Made by a program: the position numbers and the translations under genes. From Oleiagrimonas soli (lineage in GTDB: Bacteria; Pseudomonadota; Gammaproteobacteria; Xanthomonadales; Rhodanobacteraceae), in the NCBI RefSeq assembly GCF_000761445.1, contig NZ_KN196470.1, positions 1,100,823 to 1,164,822 of the forward strand: a stretch of DNA of 64,000 bases. The letters run 5' to 3'. Of this stretch, positions 35,389 to 44,783 are shown piece by piece (position 1 is the stretch's first letter; each line of letters opens with the position of its first letter). The notes beneath the pieces were generated by a model. The model was not told where the DNA came from. It did not search any database and saw only the letters and a list, made by a program, of their open reading frames with translations.

Positions 35389-36084
35389 ATGACGGCGGAC
35401 ACGCTCGCCGACCGCTGGCGTGCCGTGCGCGCCCGGGTGGATGCGGCCTGCCGGACGGCGGGTCGCGATCCCGCGGAGGTCGCGATTCTTCCGGTCAGCA
35501 AGACCCATCCGCCGACGGCGATCGAGCAGGCCCTGTCGCTGGGCCTGCATCGCTTCGGCGAGAACCGCGTGCAGGAAATCCGCGACAAGGCCGCGGCGCT
35601 GCCCGGGTGTGATATCGCCTGGGTGGTCATCGGTCATCTGCAGACCAACAAGGCCAAGTACGTCGCGCAGCTGGCGAGCGAAGTGCAGTCGCTGGACCGC
35701 ATGGATCTGGCCGAGGCGCTGCAGCATCGGCTGGAGATCGAGGATCGTGTGCTGGACGTGCTGGTGCAGGTGAAGACTTCGCCCGAGCCGAGCAAGTTCG
35801 GCTTGCCGCCCGAGAAGTTGATCGCGTTCCTGACCGCGCTGCGCGATTTCCCGCGTCTGCAAGTGCGCGGCCTGATGACGATGGCGATCCAGTCCGACGA
35901 TGCACAGGCCGTGCGCAGCTGCTTTCGCGATCTGCGCCGATTGCGCGATCAGGCCCAGGAACAGGGTTTCGAGCTGCCGCGCCTGTCGATGGGCATGAGC
36001 GGCGATTTCGAGCTGGCCATCGCCGAGGGCAGCACCGAGGTGCGCATCGGCACCGCAATCTTCGGCGCGCGCCAAGCGCTCTGA
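35389..36084 (+). CDS. YggS/PLPBP family PLP homeostasis protein
   Basis: A 231-residue single-domain TIM-barrel PLP protein of the alanine-racemase N-terminal fold. The PLP lysine is in ILPVSKTHPPTAIEQAL, then GENRVQEIRDK, WVVIGHLQTNKAKYVAQL, GLMTMAIQSDD and RLSMGMSGDFELAIAEGSTEVRIGTAIFG, all typical. These proteins buffer PLP and affect amino-acid metabolism without a known catalytic reaction. It is in an operon with the M20 dipeptidase. Confidence 0.94.
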   Translation: MTADTLADRWRAVRARVDAACRTAGRDPAEVAILPVSKTHPPTAIEQALSLGLHRFGENRVQEIRDKAAALPGCDIAWVVIGHLQTNKAKYVAQLASEVQSLDRMDLAEALQHRLEIEDRVLDVLVQVKTSPEPSKFGLPPEKLIAFLTALRDFPRLQVRGLMTMAIQSDDAQAVRSCFRDLRRLRDQAQEQGFELPRLSMGMSGDFELAIAEGSTEVRIGTAIFGARQAL

Positions 36085-36141
36085 TGCGGAGCCGGTTCGT
36101 GCGGTTCTGCTTGCGGTACAGAGAGAGCGCGGGCGTCCCGT

Positions 36142-36156
36142 TCGGGTGTCACCCGA
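36142..36156. terminator. Small hairpin between convergent genes
   Basis: TCGGG-TGTCA-CCCGA lies between the YggS stop (36084) and the oxygenase stop (36181). There is no T-run, so its role as a terminator is uncertain. Confidence 0.25.
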
Positions 36157-36180
36157 GAAGGGGTCCTGCCGCTGCGCGTG

Positions 36181-36798
36181 TCACGTCACGCCGAAGTCGC
36201 GCTGCCGGAACCAGCCGGCGATGCTCATGCGCGGGCGTGTCGGCGCCAGCACCTCGTGATCGAAGTCCGCCGACAGGAACAGCGCCAGGCGGCCGGTCTG
36301 CGGCAGCACGTCGTGATGCGTGCCGTCGGGCAGGTACAGGCGCAGGTGGCCGGCGTCGGCCTCGCTCCAGTCGCGGTTGAGGTAGAGCACGGTGGACAGC
36401 ACGCGCGCGTCGTCGTCGCGGAAACGGTCGCGATGGCGGTCGTAGTAGGCGCCCGCGGGATAGACGGCGTAGTGCGCCTCCAGTTCGTGCAGGCCCAGCA
36501 GCAGGCGCCGGTTCAGCGCGTCGCGCAGGCTCAGCATGCGCGCGAGGAAGGCGGTCTGCGCTTCGCTGAAGGTGTCGTCCAGCCAATGCGTGCGGTCGCT
36601 GCGCACGGCGGCGGCCAGCCGGCGACGCCCGCCACGGCCGACCGCGGCGGGCTTGAGTCGGGACAACGCATCGAGTTCGCGGCATTCGTCCGCCAGCGCC
36701 TCGATCAGCGCCGGATCGAACAGATCGTCGCACACGCACCAGCCGTCGCGCTCGATGGCTTCGGCCACGGGCTGGAACTCCAAAGGCATCGTGCCCAT
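36181..36798 (-). CDS. 2-oxoglutarate/Fe(II)-dependent oxygenase
   Basis: A 205-residue double-stranded beta-helix oxygenase. The iron triad is His-x-Asp in YYDRHRDRFRDDDARVLSTV and the distal His in LSADFDHEVLAPTRPRMSIAGWF, with Arg four turns later binding 2-oxoglutarate. The layout is that of prolyl/SM-20-like hydroxylases. Met4 is an alternative start. The protein target is unknown. Confidence 0.88.
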   Translation of the reverse strand: MGTMPLEFQPVAEAIERDGWCVCDDLFDPALIEALADECRELDALSRLKPAAVGRGGRRRLAAAVRSDRTHWLDDTFSEAQTAFLARMLSLRDALNRRLLLGLHELEAHYAVYPAGAYYDRHRDRFRDDDARVLSTVLYLNRDWSEADAGHLRLYLPDGTHHDVLPQTGRLALFLSADFDHEVLAPTRPRMSIAGWFRQRDFGVT

Positions 36799-36880
36799 CT
36801 ATAGAACACCTATGCCGCACGATGAGGCGGCGCGGGCGCGCACAATACGCTCATTGCCGCCGTTTGCAACTGGAGATTCC

Positions 36881-37546
36881 ATGTCTTTCGACCTGCCCAA
36901 GGCCACCCGGGCCCTGCTGATCGCCAATGTAGCCGTGTTCCTGCTGCAACTGCTGGTGCACGACAACACGAGCCTGATGCTCTCGCAGTACTTCGCGCTG
37001 TGGCCGCTGGGGCCGGAGCAGACCGGCATGACGCCGTCCGGCAACGTGGTGCACGTCGGCTTCCAGGTCTGGCAGGTGGTGACCTATGGCTTCCTGCACG
37101 GCGGCTTCTGGCACATCGCGCTGAACATGTACGGCCTGTTCCTGTTCGGCGGCGCCATCGAGCATGCGCTGGGCGCGCGTAATTTCCTGATCTATTACTT
37201 CGTCTGCGTGATCATCGCCGCGCTGGCGCAGCTGGCCGTGGTGCATTTCTTCACCGGCGGTTTCTACCCGACCATCGGCGCGTCCGGCGGCATCTTCGGC
37301 GTACTGCTGGCGTTCGGCATGTTTTTCCCGCACGAGCGGTTGATGTTGATCTTTCCGCCCATCGAGCTGCCGGCGTGGATGTTCGTGACCGGCTACGGCG
37401 CGATCGAGCTGATCAACGGCGTGCTGGGCACACAGGCCGGCATCGCGCATTTCGCGCACCTCGGCGGCATGCTGGGCGGCTTCCTGCTGATCCAGTACTG
37501 GCGCGGCAAGTTCCCGATCAAGCCGAAGCGGCGGCTGATGCGCTGA
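36881..37546 (+). CDS. Rhomboid family intramembrane serine protease
   Basis: A 221-residue six-helix membrane protein. The catalytic serine is in PTIGASGGIFGVLLAF and the histidine in AGIAHFAHLGGMLGGF. The region GFLHGGFWHIALNMYGLFLFGGAIE carries the conserved HxxxN. The N-terminus MSFDLPKATRALLIANVAVF begins at a good ATG; longer readings re-read the divergent oxygenase gene. Substrates cannot be predicted. Confidence 0.93.
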   Translation: MSFDLPKATRALLIANVAVFLLQLLVHDNTSLMLSQYFALWPLGPEQTGMTPSGNVVHVGFQVWQVVTYGFLHGGFWHIALNMYGLFLFGGAIEHALGARNFLIYYFVCVIIAALAQLAVVHFFTGGFYPTIGASGGIFGVLLAFGMFFPHERLMLIFPPIELPAWMFVTGYGAIELINGVLGTQAGIAHFAHLGGMLGGFLLIQYWRGKFPIKPKRRLMR

Positions 37547-37684
37547 CGGGGCCGGCAGCGCGCATGCGGGCGCGATCGCGAGCGAGTGGCGGTTCGCTGA
37601 CGGCGACTGGCGGCAAACTGTCGTCGCGCTAGACTGGCTTCGACAGCAAGCTTCCGGGGGCCCTTTCGCCGCCGGAGCCTTGCC

Positions 37685-38293
37685 ATGGAACACGACATGA
37701 AAGTTTCTTCTTCCGTCATTCGTCGACTGCGCACCGAGCGCGGATGGTCCCAGGATCAGCTGGCCATTGCGTCGGGGCTGAGCCTGCGGACGATCCAGCG
37801 CGTGGAGGCGAAGGGCATCGCCTCGATGGCGTCGGCCGTAAGTCTCGCGGCGACCTTCGAGGTCTGCCTGATCGAGTTGCAGAATGAACCGGCCGTCCCT
37901 GCGAGCACGACATCGGCGTTCGCATACCACCCACTGTTTCTGGGTATCGCCATCATCACCGTGGCCGTCATCATCGAAGCGGCGCGGCCGCTCACGATGG
38001 CGCAATCCAGCCTGTTCCTGACCCTCATGGTGCTAATGACGCTCGTCGGCGTTCTGATGATCCTGCCGGCGTTCGTGGACCTGGTCAGAAAGCGGCGATA
38101 CATCGCCCTGGCGCTGGCGGCGATGGGGATGCCGCTGGTGACGCTTCTTGCGATTGGATTGATCTACGCGATCGCGAGCGACCGTGTGCCGTCCTGGCAC
38201 CTGTCCGTGATCGGTGCCGCCGGTGCGGCGCTGGTGGTGATGGCGGTACGGGAGCTTCAATGCGCGACCCGTTCGGTCAGCGCGCGGCGGTAG
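37685..38293 (+). CDS. Membrane-anchored XRE-family HTH protein
   Basis: A 202-residue protein. Residues 8-60 form a helix-turn-helix of the Cro/XRE type (VIRRLRTERGWSQDQLAIASGLSLRTIQRVE). The rest is four hydrophobic helices (FLGIAIITVAVIIEAA; LFLTLMVLMTLVGVLMILPA; YIALALAAMGMPLVTLLAIGLIYAIA; LSVIGAAGAALVVMAV). DNA binding from a membrane-anchored position is unusual and may couple an envelope signal to transcription. Met5 is an alternative start. Confidence 0.85.
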   Translation: MEHDMKVSSSVIRRLRTERGWSQDQLAIASGLSLRTIQRVEAKGIASMASAVSLAATFEVCLIELQNEPAVPASTTSAFAYHPLFLGIAIITVAVIIEAARPLTMAQSSLFLTLMVLMTLVGVLMILPAFVDLVRKRRYIALALAAMGMPLVTLLAIGLIYAIASDRVPSWHLSVIGAAGAALVVMAVRELQCATRSVSARR

Positions 38294-38337
38294 AGCACGC
38301 GCGTCCGTCGCGGCGCGTGCGTTCGCTCCGATCACGG

Positions 38338-38359
38338 CCCCTTCCGGTGAGGGAAGGGG
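38338..38359. terminator. Hairpin between convergent XRE and rapA genes
   Basis: CCCCTTCC (38338-38345) and GGAAGGGG (38352-38359) form a perfect 8-bp stem 9 bp from the rapA stop. A second repeat, GCACGCGC/GCGCGTGC (38295-38320), lies just upstream. There is no T-run. Confidence 0.4.
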
Positions 38360-38368
38360 TGTGCTGCG

Positions 38369-41209
38369 TCAGCGCAGCGCGAGGAAATCGGGGCTCGCCA
38401 CCAGACGTACGGCATCCAGGCGCAGTCGCGCCTGCGGCAGGGCCTGTTCCAGCGCGGCCAGTTCGGTGGCGAGCTGGGCGATTTCCTCGTCGCGCACACC
38501 GGGATTCACGCGCTTGAGCGCACGCAGCCGTTGCAGTTCCTCGCCCAGCGTGGTGCGCGCATCGGCGGCAGCGTTCTGTGCCAGCGTGTCGGCTTCGGCG
38601 CGGGCGACTTGTTCCGCGCGTTCGAGCATCGGCGGCACCAGCTGCGCGATGAACTTGCGGTAGCGGCCCAGATCCGACTTGCGTTCGGCGGCGCGCTGCA
38701 GCGCTTCGTCGGAAGGTTCGAAGCCGTTGCGCGCCTGCAGGCGGGTGTCGACGGTGGCGATCAGCGGCGTCGGCGGCAGGAAGCGTTCGGCGTCGAGATG
38801 GCGGTCGGCGATGCATTCGAGCACGAACACCGCCTGCAGCAGCACGCTGCGCGGCGGCAGCTTGCCGTCGACCAGGAACGCTGCGTTGCCGCTTTCCGAG
38901 GACAGCAGCAGATCGATCGCGCCGGCGACCATCGGATGATCCGGGCGCAGCAGCGTCAGATCCTCGCGCGACAGCGCGGCGCGGCGGCTGAAGGTGGCCG
39001 ACTGCGGGCCGTCGCCGAGACCCGGGAAGGCGTCGGTGGCGAGGTATTCGGGATCGAGCAGCACGCTGTCGACGTCGAGTTCGTCGATGTGCACGCCGAA
39101 GTGTTCCAGCAGGCGCTGGATGAAGGTGTCGCGCACGGCGTCGCCGTCGGCTTCGCTCAATGCCTGTTCCAGCGCGTCGGCCTGCGGCGCGCGCTGCGCG
39201 GCCAGTTCCAGCAGGCGGTCGCGGCCGTCCTGCATCATCGCGGCCAGTTCGCGGTGCGCGGCGCGGGTTTCGTCGATCAGCACGTCCAGCTCCTGATCGC
39301 GACCGCCGCCGTCGCGCGCGTGGGCCTCGGCCAGTGACGCCAGCGTGCCGCCGAAGCGGCGCAGCAGCTCGCGGCCGTCGGCCGGACTTTCCTGCAGACC
39401 GTTCACGGCCTCGTGGTGCCAGCGCGCCAGCATGTGCTGCGCGCTGTCGGCGATCACCGGCACGTGGATCGCGATGTCGCGGCTCTGACCGATGCGGTCG
39501 AGGCGGCCGATGCGCTGTTCCAGCAGGTCCGGGTCCAGCGGCAGATCCCACAGCACCAGATGATGCGCGAACTGGAAGTTGCGGCCTTCGGAACCGATCT
39601 CCGAGCACAGCAGCAGGCGTGCGCCGTCGGCCTGCGCGAACCACGCGGCGTTGCGGTCGCGCTGCAGCAGGCTGAGGTCCTCGTGGAAGCGCGCCACGCC
39701 GACGCCGCTGCGCGTGCGCAGGGTTTCCTCGATCGCCAGCACCTTGGCGCGGGTGCGGCAGATGAGCAGGAACTTCTCCTGCGGATGCGCTTCGAGCAGG
39801 GTCAGCAGGTCGTCGATGCGCGGGTCGTTGGTGTAGTCGTACTCCAGGCTCGCCGGCGGCTGCTGGATGTCGGCGTGGAATTCGGCCAGCAGGGCCTGGC
39901 GTTCGGTTTCGTCCAGCGCGTCGGCGGCCAGCACGCGCAGCTCCGGCAGACGCTTGGGAAAGCCGCCGACGCTGGCGCGACGATTGCGGAACATCACGCG
40001 GCCGGTGCCGTGGCGGTCGATGAGGGTGTTCAGCAGCGCATCGCCGCTGTCGGCCTGCGGGTAGACCTCCAGCAGCGCCTGGGCGTCCTCGTCGTCCTGC
40101 AGCTGTTCGGCGAGCAGGGTGCGCTCGGCGTCGTCCAGCGTGGCGCTCTCGGCCAGCTTGTCGGCGATGCGCGAGAGGGCGACGAAGCCGTCCGATTCGC
40201 GCAGGTAGGCATCCAGGTCGTGGTAGCGGGCGGGATCGAGCAGGCGCAGACGGGCGAAGTGTCCGCTGCGACCGAGCTGTTCCGGCGTCGCCGTCAGCAG
40301 CACCACGCCCGGGCTGGACGCGGCCAGCTGTTCGACCATGGCGTAGCGAGGACTGGCGCCCTCGGGCGACCATTCCAGATGATGCGCTTCGTCGACGATC
40401 AGCAGGTCCCAGCCGGTCGCCAGCAACTGCTCGCGGCGCTTGGGTGATTCGTCGAACAGGCCGAAGCCAGCGATCACCCACTGCTCGTCCTCGAACGGAT
40501 TGCGGCCGTCACCGGCTTGCTCGATGGCCTCGCAGCGCTCTTCGTCAAAGATCGCGAAGGCGAGATTGAAGCGGCGCAGCAGCTCCACGAACCACTGGTT
40601 GATGAGCGCGTCCGGCAGCAGCACTAGCACGCGCGTGGCGCGGCCGGAGGCGATCTGGCGGGCGACGATCATGCCGGCTTCGATGGTCTTGCCCAGACCG
40701 ACCTCGTCGGCCAGCAGCACCCGCGGTGCGGGACGCGAGGCGGCCATGCCGGCGACGCGCAGCTGGTGCGGAATCAGATCGATGCGCGCGGACTTCAAAC
40801 CCCAGGCGGGCGAGCGACGGGCCGCGGCGCGCCGCTTCAGAGCGTCCAGGCGCAGCTCGAACTGCGCCACCGGATCGACGCGGCCGCCGGTCAGGCGTTC
40901 GTCGGCCTGCGAGATGCTCTGCTCGTCGTCGAGTTGACCTTCGTGCAGCTGACGGCCTTCGCCGCGGTAGACCAGCAGGCCGTCCTCTTCCTCGATGCGC
41001 TCGACGACGAAGGCGATGCCCTTGCCGGCCACGCGCTGGCCGACGCGGAATTCGGCGCGCACCAGCGGCGCGGAATCCTGGGCGTAGGGGCGCAGCACAC
41101 CGGCCTTGGTGAAGAGCATCTGCACGCCGCGTCCCTCGACGCGCAGGACGGTGCCGAGCCCCAATTCGGGTTCGGCAGTGGAGATCCAGCGTTGACCGGG
41201 TTTGAACAT
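38369..41209 (-). CDS. rapA: RNA polymerase-associated SWI/SNF ATPase RapA
   Basis: A 946-residue SWI/SNF2-type translocase that binds RNA polymerase and recycles stalled complexes. It begins MFKPGQRWISTAEPELGLGT, the RapA N-terminal Tudor-like domain. Helicase motifs: LLADEVGLGKTIEAGMI (I), IVDEAHHLEW (II, DEAH), LLTATPEQLG (III), and in the second lobe LICRTRAKVLAIEETL, SEIGSEGRNFQFAHHLVLWDLP and QRIGRLDRIGQ (VI). Length and the C-terminal RapA-specific domain agree with the family. Met at 41209 matches the usual RapA start; ten residues further upstream is less likely. Confidence 0.96.
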   Translation of the reverse strand: MFKPGQRWISTAEPELGLGTVLRVEGRGVQMLFTKAGVLRPYAQDSAPLVRAEFRVGQRVAGKGIAFVVERIEEEDGLLVYRGEGRQLHEGQLDDEQSISQADERLTGGRVDPVAQFELRLDALKRRAAARRSPAWGLKSARIDLIPHQLRVAGMAASRPAPRVLLADEVGLGKTIEAGMIVARQIASGRATRVLVLLPDALINQWFVELLRRFNLAFAIFDEERCEAIEQAGDGRNPFEDEQWVIAGFGLFDESPKRREQLLATGWDLLIVDEAHHLEWSPEGASPRYAMVEQLAASSPGVVLLTATPEQLGRSGHFARLRLLDPARYHDLDAYLRESDGFVALSRIADKLAESATLDDAERTLLAEQLQDDEDAQALLEVYPQADSGDALLNTLIDRHGTGRVMFRNRRASVGGFPKRLPELRVLAADALDETERQALLAEFHADIQQPPASLEYDYTNDPRIDDLLTLLEAHPQEKFLLICRTRAKVLAIEETLRTRSGVGVARFHEDLSLLQRDRNAAWFAQADGARLLLCSEIGSEGRNFQFAHHLVLWDLPLDPDLLEQRIGRLDRIGQSRDIAIHVPVIADSAQHMLARWHHEAVNGLQESPADGRELLRRFGGTLASLAEAHARDGGGRDQELDVLIDETRAAHRELAAMMQDGRDRLLELAAQRAPQADALEQALSEADGDAVRDTFIQRLLEHFGVHIDELDVDSVLLDPEYLATDAFPGLGDGPQSATFSRRAALSREDLTLLRPDHPMVAGAIDLLLSSESGNAAFLVDGKLPPRSVLLQAVFVLECIADRHLDAERFLPPTPLIATVDTRLQARNGFEPSDEALQRAAERKSDLGRYRKFIAQLVPPMLERAEQVARAEADTLAQNAAADARTTLGEELQRLRALKRVNPGVRDEEIAQLATELAALEQALPQARLRLDAVRLVASPDFLALR

Positions 41210-41385
41210 CAGCACTCGCGAGTTCGCTAAACCCGCCATTATCCGCGCTTGGGCGCGCGGAGGAAAGCGTAGCGCCGTGCGCGAGCGAGTGCGAGCCGGT
41301 CAGAAGGCGGATTTTCGGGGTCGACACGAAGGTGGGGCAGTGCGTTCGCGGCTCGTGCTCGACCTGCGCACGGCCTGGCCGGGAC

Positions 41386-42063
41386 TCAGGTTTCGGACCA
41401 GGCGCGGAGCAGGTTGTGGTAGACGGCGGTCAGTTGCAGCAGCGCGCCGCGGTCGGCGTCTTCGCGGGTCAGCGTCTGGATCGCGGTGTCGAGTTCCAGC
41501 AGGGTGCGGCGCTGGCTGTCGTCGCGGATCAGGCTCTGCACCCAGAAGAACGCCGCCAGACGGGCGCCGCGCGTGACCGGCGCGACGCGATGGATGCTGC
41601 TGGCCGGGTACACGATCAGATCGCCGGCCGGCAGCTTCACTTCGTGCTCGCCGTAGGTGTCGCCGACGATCAGTTCGCCGCCGTCGTAGCGTTCCGGTTC
41701 GTCGAGGAACAGGGTGCAGGCGATGTCGCTGCGCAGTTGCGTGCCGTCGGCCAGACGCATCACCGCGCCGTCGACGTGGTCGCCGTAGGTGCCGCCGCCG
41801 GTGTAACGGTTGAAGCGCGGCGGCAGGATGCGGTGCGGCAGCGCGGCGGCGTGGAACAGCGGATTGCGGCCCAGCGCCTGTAACACCTCGGTGGCCAGTT
41901 CCTGGCGCAATGGAGAGCGTTCGGCGAGTTGTTCGTTGCGCTTGACCTGCGCGCCTTGCGCGCCGACGGTCTCGCGACCGTCGGCCCAGTCCGCGGCTTG
42001 CAGACGACGGCGCATGGCCGTCGTCTGTTCGGGGGTGAGCAGGCCGGGGATGTGGATGAGCAT
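41386..42063 (-). CDS. Fe(II)/2OG dioxygenase, PiuC/YbiX (PKHD) type
   Basis: A 225-residue oxygenase. It starts LIHIPGLLTPEQTTAMRRRL, iron ligands His-x-Asp in YGDHVDGAVMRL and the distal His in VYPASSIHRVAPVTRGAR, with Arg for 2-oxoglutarate. The PLPHRILPPRFNRYTGGG region is characteristic of PiuC/YbiX proteins, which are regularly encoded beside catecholate siderophore receptors. It lies 15 bp downstream of such a receptor gene, so it is likely iron-regulated through the same Fur box. Confidence 0.92.
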   Translation of the reverse strand: MLIHIPGLLTPEQTTAMRRRLQAADWADGRETVGAQGAQVKRNEQLAERSPLRQELATEVLQALGRNPLFHAAALPHRILPPRFNRYTGGGTYGDHVDGAVMRLADGTQLRSDIACTLFLDEPERYDGGELIVGDTYGEHEVKLPAGDLIVYPASSIHRVAPVTRGARLAAFFWVQSLIRDDSQRRTLLELDTAIQTLTREDADRGALLQLTAVYHNLLRAWSET

Positions 42064-42078
42064 GACGCGGTACCGGGA

Positions 42079-44436
42079 TCAGTAGCGGACGTTGACGGTC
42101 AGCATAGCGGCGCGCGGCGTGCCGGGCGTGTAGCGATATCCGCTCTTGTTGATGGCGGCGACATAGCGCTTGTCGAACAGGTTGTCGACGTTCAGTCGCA
42201 GGTCCACGTGACGGCTGACCGGGTAGCTGGCCACGGCGTCGAACACCCAGTATGCGCGGGTGAATTCCGGCGTGCCCACCGCGCCGTCGTGGCCGCGCTT
42301 GAGCGCGCCGTTGTAGCGTGCGCCGCCGCCGATGGTGAGGTCGAACGGCAGGTGATAGGTGGTCCACGCGGTGAAGGCGCGCGTCGGCGTGTAGGCGAGG
42401 TCGTCGGAGCCGTCGTTGGCGACGGCGTCGCCGCGCGTGACGGTGGCGTCCATGGTGGTGTAGCCGGCGCTGAGCGCCCAGTTCTCGGTCAGCTTGCCGA
42501 CCGCGCTTAGCTCCACGCCCTGCACGCGCTTACGGCCGGTCTGCACGTACTGCAGGTCGACCGGGTCCTGTTCGACCTGGTTGGTGACCACGGTGCGGTA
42601 GACGGCGGCGGTCAGCAGCAGGCGGTCATCGACCAGGTTCCACTTCGTGCCCAGCTCGGCGGTGTGCGCCTTCTGCGGGTCGAAGTCGGGGTTGGCGGCG
42701 TTGTTCGGGCGTGAGCTGAGCGCGAGGGTATCGCCGCCCGGCGGTTGCTGCGACACGGCGATGTTGGCGTACAGGCTGCCGTTGTCGGTCGGCTTGTACA
42801 GCAGACCGACCTTCCAGTTCGGCAGGTTGCCCTGCAGGCGCGTGTCCAGATCGGTGACCGGCGTGCCTTCCGCGAGGCTGCCGCAGTCCGGGCCGCGACG
42901 GCCGCCGCAGGGTGCGACGCTGTGGAAGTCGGTGGTGTAGTGATCCAGGCGCGCGCCGAGGTTGAGCTGCCAGCGCGGGCCGAACTTCATGGTGTCGAAC
43001 AGGTACGCGGAGACGGTGTCGGTGCGGCCCTTGCTCCAGCCGCCGGTCTCGCCGTAGTTCAGCGCGCCGACGTACGGACTCGGGTCGTACACGCTGACCG
43101 CGGGCCAGCTGCCGTCGCCCAGCGCGGCCCGCGCCACGGTGCTCAGCTCCTCGCGCGTCAGCTCGATGCCGGCGCTGAAGTCGTGCTCGATCGCGCCGGT
43201 GTTCAGCGTCCAGGTCAGGTGGGTCTGGTTGGTGGCGATGGTGTTCTTCTGGTCGCGGAAGTTCGGCAGGCGACGCATGGTCCAGGTCGACGGATCGGAC
43301 AGGTCTGGCGTCTGCAGGTAACTGGCGGTGCTCATGAACGAGGACAGCAGGTAGTCCTGCTTCGTGCGGCCCCAGCGCGTGGTGTTGCGCAGCGCCGCGC
43401 CGCCGGCGAAATCGTGCTCGACGCGCACCGTGAACATGTCCGCACGCACGTCGTCGTGGTCGGCGGTGGTGCCGTAGAAGTTGCTCGGGTCCACGGCCGG
43501 CGCGTCGGCCAGTTGCGGGCGCGCCGGATCGGGACTGCTGTAGCCGGGCAGGCCGATGGTGGAGACGCCGCCGTCGGGCACGTTGTTCTGCTTCACGTGC
43601 AGGTAGTCGATGTAGACGCGGGTCGGCGTATCCAGACCGAAGGCCAGCGATGGCGCGAAGCCCCAACGGTCGTTCTCGACGCGGTCGCGGCCGGGCACGC
43701 CGCTGCGCTGGCCCATCAGGTTCAGGCGGAACGCGCTGTGTTCGCCGGTCTGGCGGTTCCAGTCGATGGTCGCGCGCCGGCGGTCGCCGCTGCCGTAGCT
43801 CAGCGAGGCCGAGGTGGCGTCGGCGGCCATCGGCTGCTTGGTGATCATGTCGATGGCCCCGGTCGGCGCGGTGCGGCCGTTGTCGGTGCCGGCCGGCCCC
43901 TTCAACACCTCGACCTGATCGATGTTGAACACGTCGCGCGAGATGGCGCCGAGATCGCGCACACCGTCGACGAAGATGCTGCCGGAGCTGTCGAAACCGC
44001 GCATGTAGATCGCGTCGCCGGTTTCGGTGCTGCCGTTCTCGCCGACGTAGAACGTGCCCACGCCGGGGCTGTTGCGCAGCACGTCGGTGAGCGTGGTCGC
44101 GCCCTGCTGGTTGAACAGGTCGCTGGAGATCACCTGCAGGGTCTGCGTGGTGTCCAGCAGCGGCTGGGTGTACTTGTCCGAGGCGGACTTGTCGACGAGG
44201 TACCCCGGCAGCGGCGAGGCCTTGACCGACACGCTCGGCAGCTTCTTCGCCTGCGCGATGGCGGCGGCGGTGTCGGGGTTGGCGTGTTCCGGCGTCGCCG
44301 CGTGCGCGCTCAGGGCCACGGCGGGCAGGCCGAAGGCGAGGGCGCCAAGCATGCAGCTCAGGCCGTGCGAGGTGGGGCGGGGGGCGTCGGCGGTGAAGCG
44401 GGGGCGTACGTGTTTGCGGCTCTTGATGGCAGCCAT
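42079..44436 (-). CDS. TonB-dependent siderophore receptor (Fiu/PiuA-like)
   Basis: A 785-residue outer-membrane receptor with a signal peptide in the first ~47 residues (HGLSCMLGALAFGLPAVALSAHA). The plug domain shows LDTTQTLQVISSDLFNQQGA, TLTDVLRNSPGV, YMRGFDSSGSIFVDGVRDLG and VEVLKGPAGTDNGRTAPTG; the beta-barrel ends in an aromatic residue (NVRY). The gene order with a PiuC-like dioxygenase, and the sequence around the plug, indicate catecholate siderophore uptake. The ATG at 44436 is chosen over an upstream extension because it gives the signal peptide. A Fur box lies about 160 bp upstream. Confidence 0.93.
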   Translation of the reverse strand: MAAIKSRKHVRPRFTADAPRPTSHGLSCMLGALAFGLPAVALSAHAATPEHANPDTAAAIAQAKKLPSVSVKASPLPGYLVDKSASDKYTQPLLDTTQTLQVISSDLFNQQGATTLTDVLRNSPGVGTFYVGENGSTETGDAIYMRGFDSSGSIFVDGVRDLGAISRDVFNIDQVEVLKGPAGTDNGRTAPTGAIDMITKQPMAADATSASLSYGSGDRRRATIDWNRQTGEHSAFRLNLMGQRSGVPGRDRVENDRWGFAPSLAFGLDTPTRVYIDYLHVKQNNVPDGGVSTIGLPGYSSPDPARPQLADAPAVDPSNFYGTTADHDDVRADMFTVRVEHDFAGGAALRNTTRWGRTKQDYLLSSFMSTASYLQTPDLSDPSTWTMRRLPNFRDQKNTIATNQTHLTWTLNTGAIEHDFSAGIELTREELSTVARAALGDGSWPAVSVYDPSPYVGALNYGETGGWSKGRTDTVSAYLFDTMKFGPRWQLNLGARLDHYTTDFHSVAPCGGRRGPDCGSLAEGTPVTDLDTRLQGNLPNWKVGLLYKPTDNGSLYANIAVSQQPPGGDTLALSSRPNNAANPDFDPQKAHTAELGTKWNLVDDRLLLTAAVYRTVVTNQVEQDPVDLQYVQTGRKRVQGVELSAVGKLTENWALSAGYTTMDATVTRGDAVANDGSDDLAYTPTRAFTAWTTYHLPFDLTIGGGARYNGALKRGHDGAVGTPEFTRAYWVFDAVASYPVSRHVDLRLNVDNLFDKRYVAAINKSGYRYTPGTPRAAMLTVNVRY

Positions 44437-44596
44437 GCGCAAGATTCCTTGTTGTCGTGGCGTCTCGCGAACGAGTACGCCGCGCCCGCGTGATGGCATG
44501 CATGCGCGCGTGCGCATCCGGCTGGTGCAGGCAGAGATCGTGAAAGGCAGAGCAGGCGCGCGCTTGGGACGGCGTCTGCTTGAGACGAAATATAGT

Positions 44597-44615
44597 ATCA
44601 ATGAGAATGATTCGC
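44597..44615 (-). promoter_or_regulatory. Fur box of the siderophore receptor operon
   Basis: ATCAATGAGAATGATTCGC matches the 19-bp GATAATGATAATCATTATC consensus at 12 of 19 positions, with the characteristic AATGA-x-AATGATT core. It sits in an AT-rich island (44587-44630) upstream of the receptor gene, with no other gene that could use it. Confidence 0.75.
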
Positions 44616-44704
44616 AACATCAATTCATGCCGCGATTCGGCTCGAACGCTTGCGGCTTGCGTGTCCCGAACCTTGCCGGGCGCGGAGGGCGTGTCATCCG
44701 GGCA

Positions 44705-44734
44705 TAAAAAAGGGCGCCGCACGAAGCGGCGCCC
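44705..44734 (-). terminator. Rho-independent terminator of the M13 peptidase gene
   Basis: On the minus strand GGGCGCCGC-TTCGT-GCGGCGCCC is followed by a run of six T. It lies 50 bp beyond the M13 peptidase stop and separates it from the Fur-controlled receptor. Confidence 0.9.
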
Positions 44735-44783
44735 TGGAAGAAGCGATCCGCAGCGCGGGATGCGCTGCGGACAGCCGTCGGTG

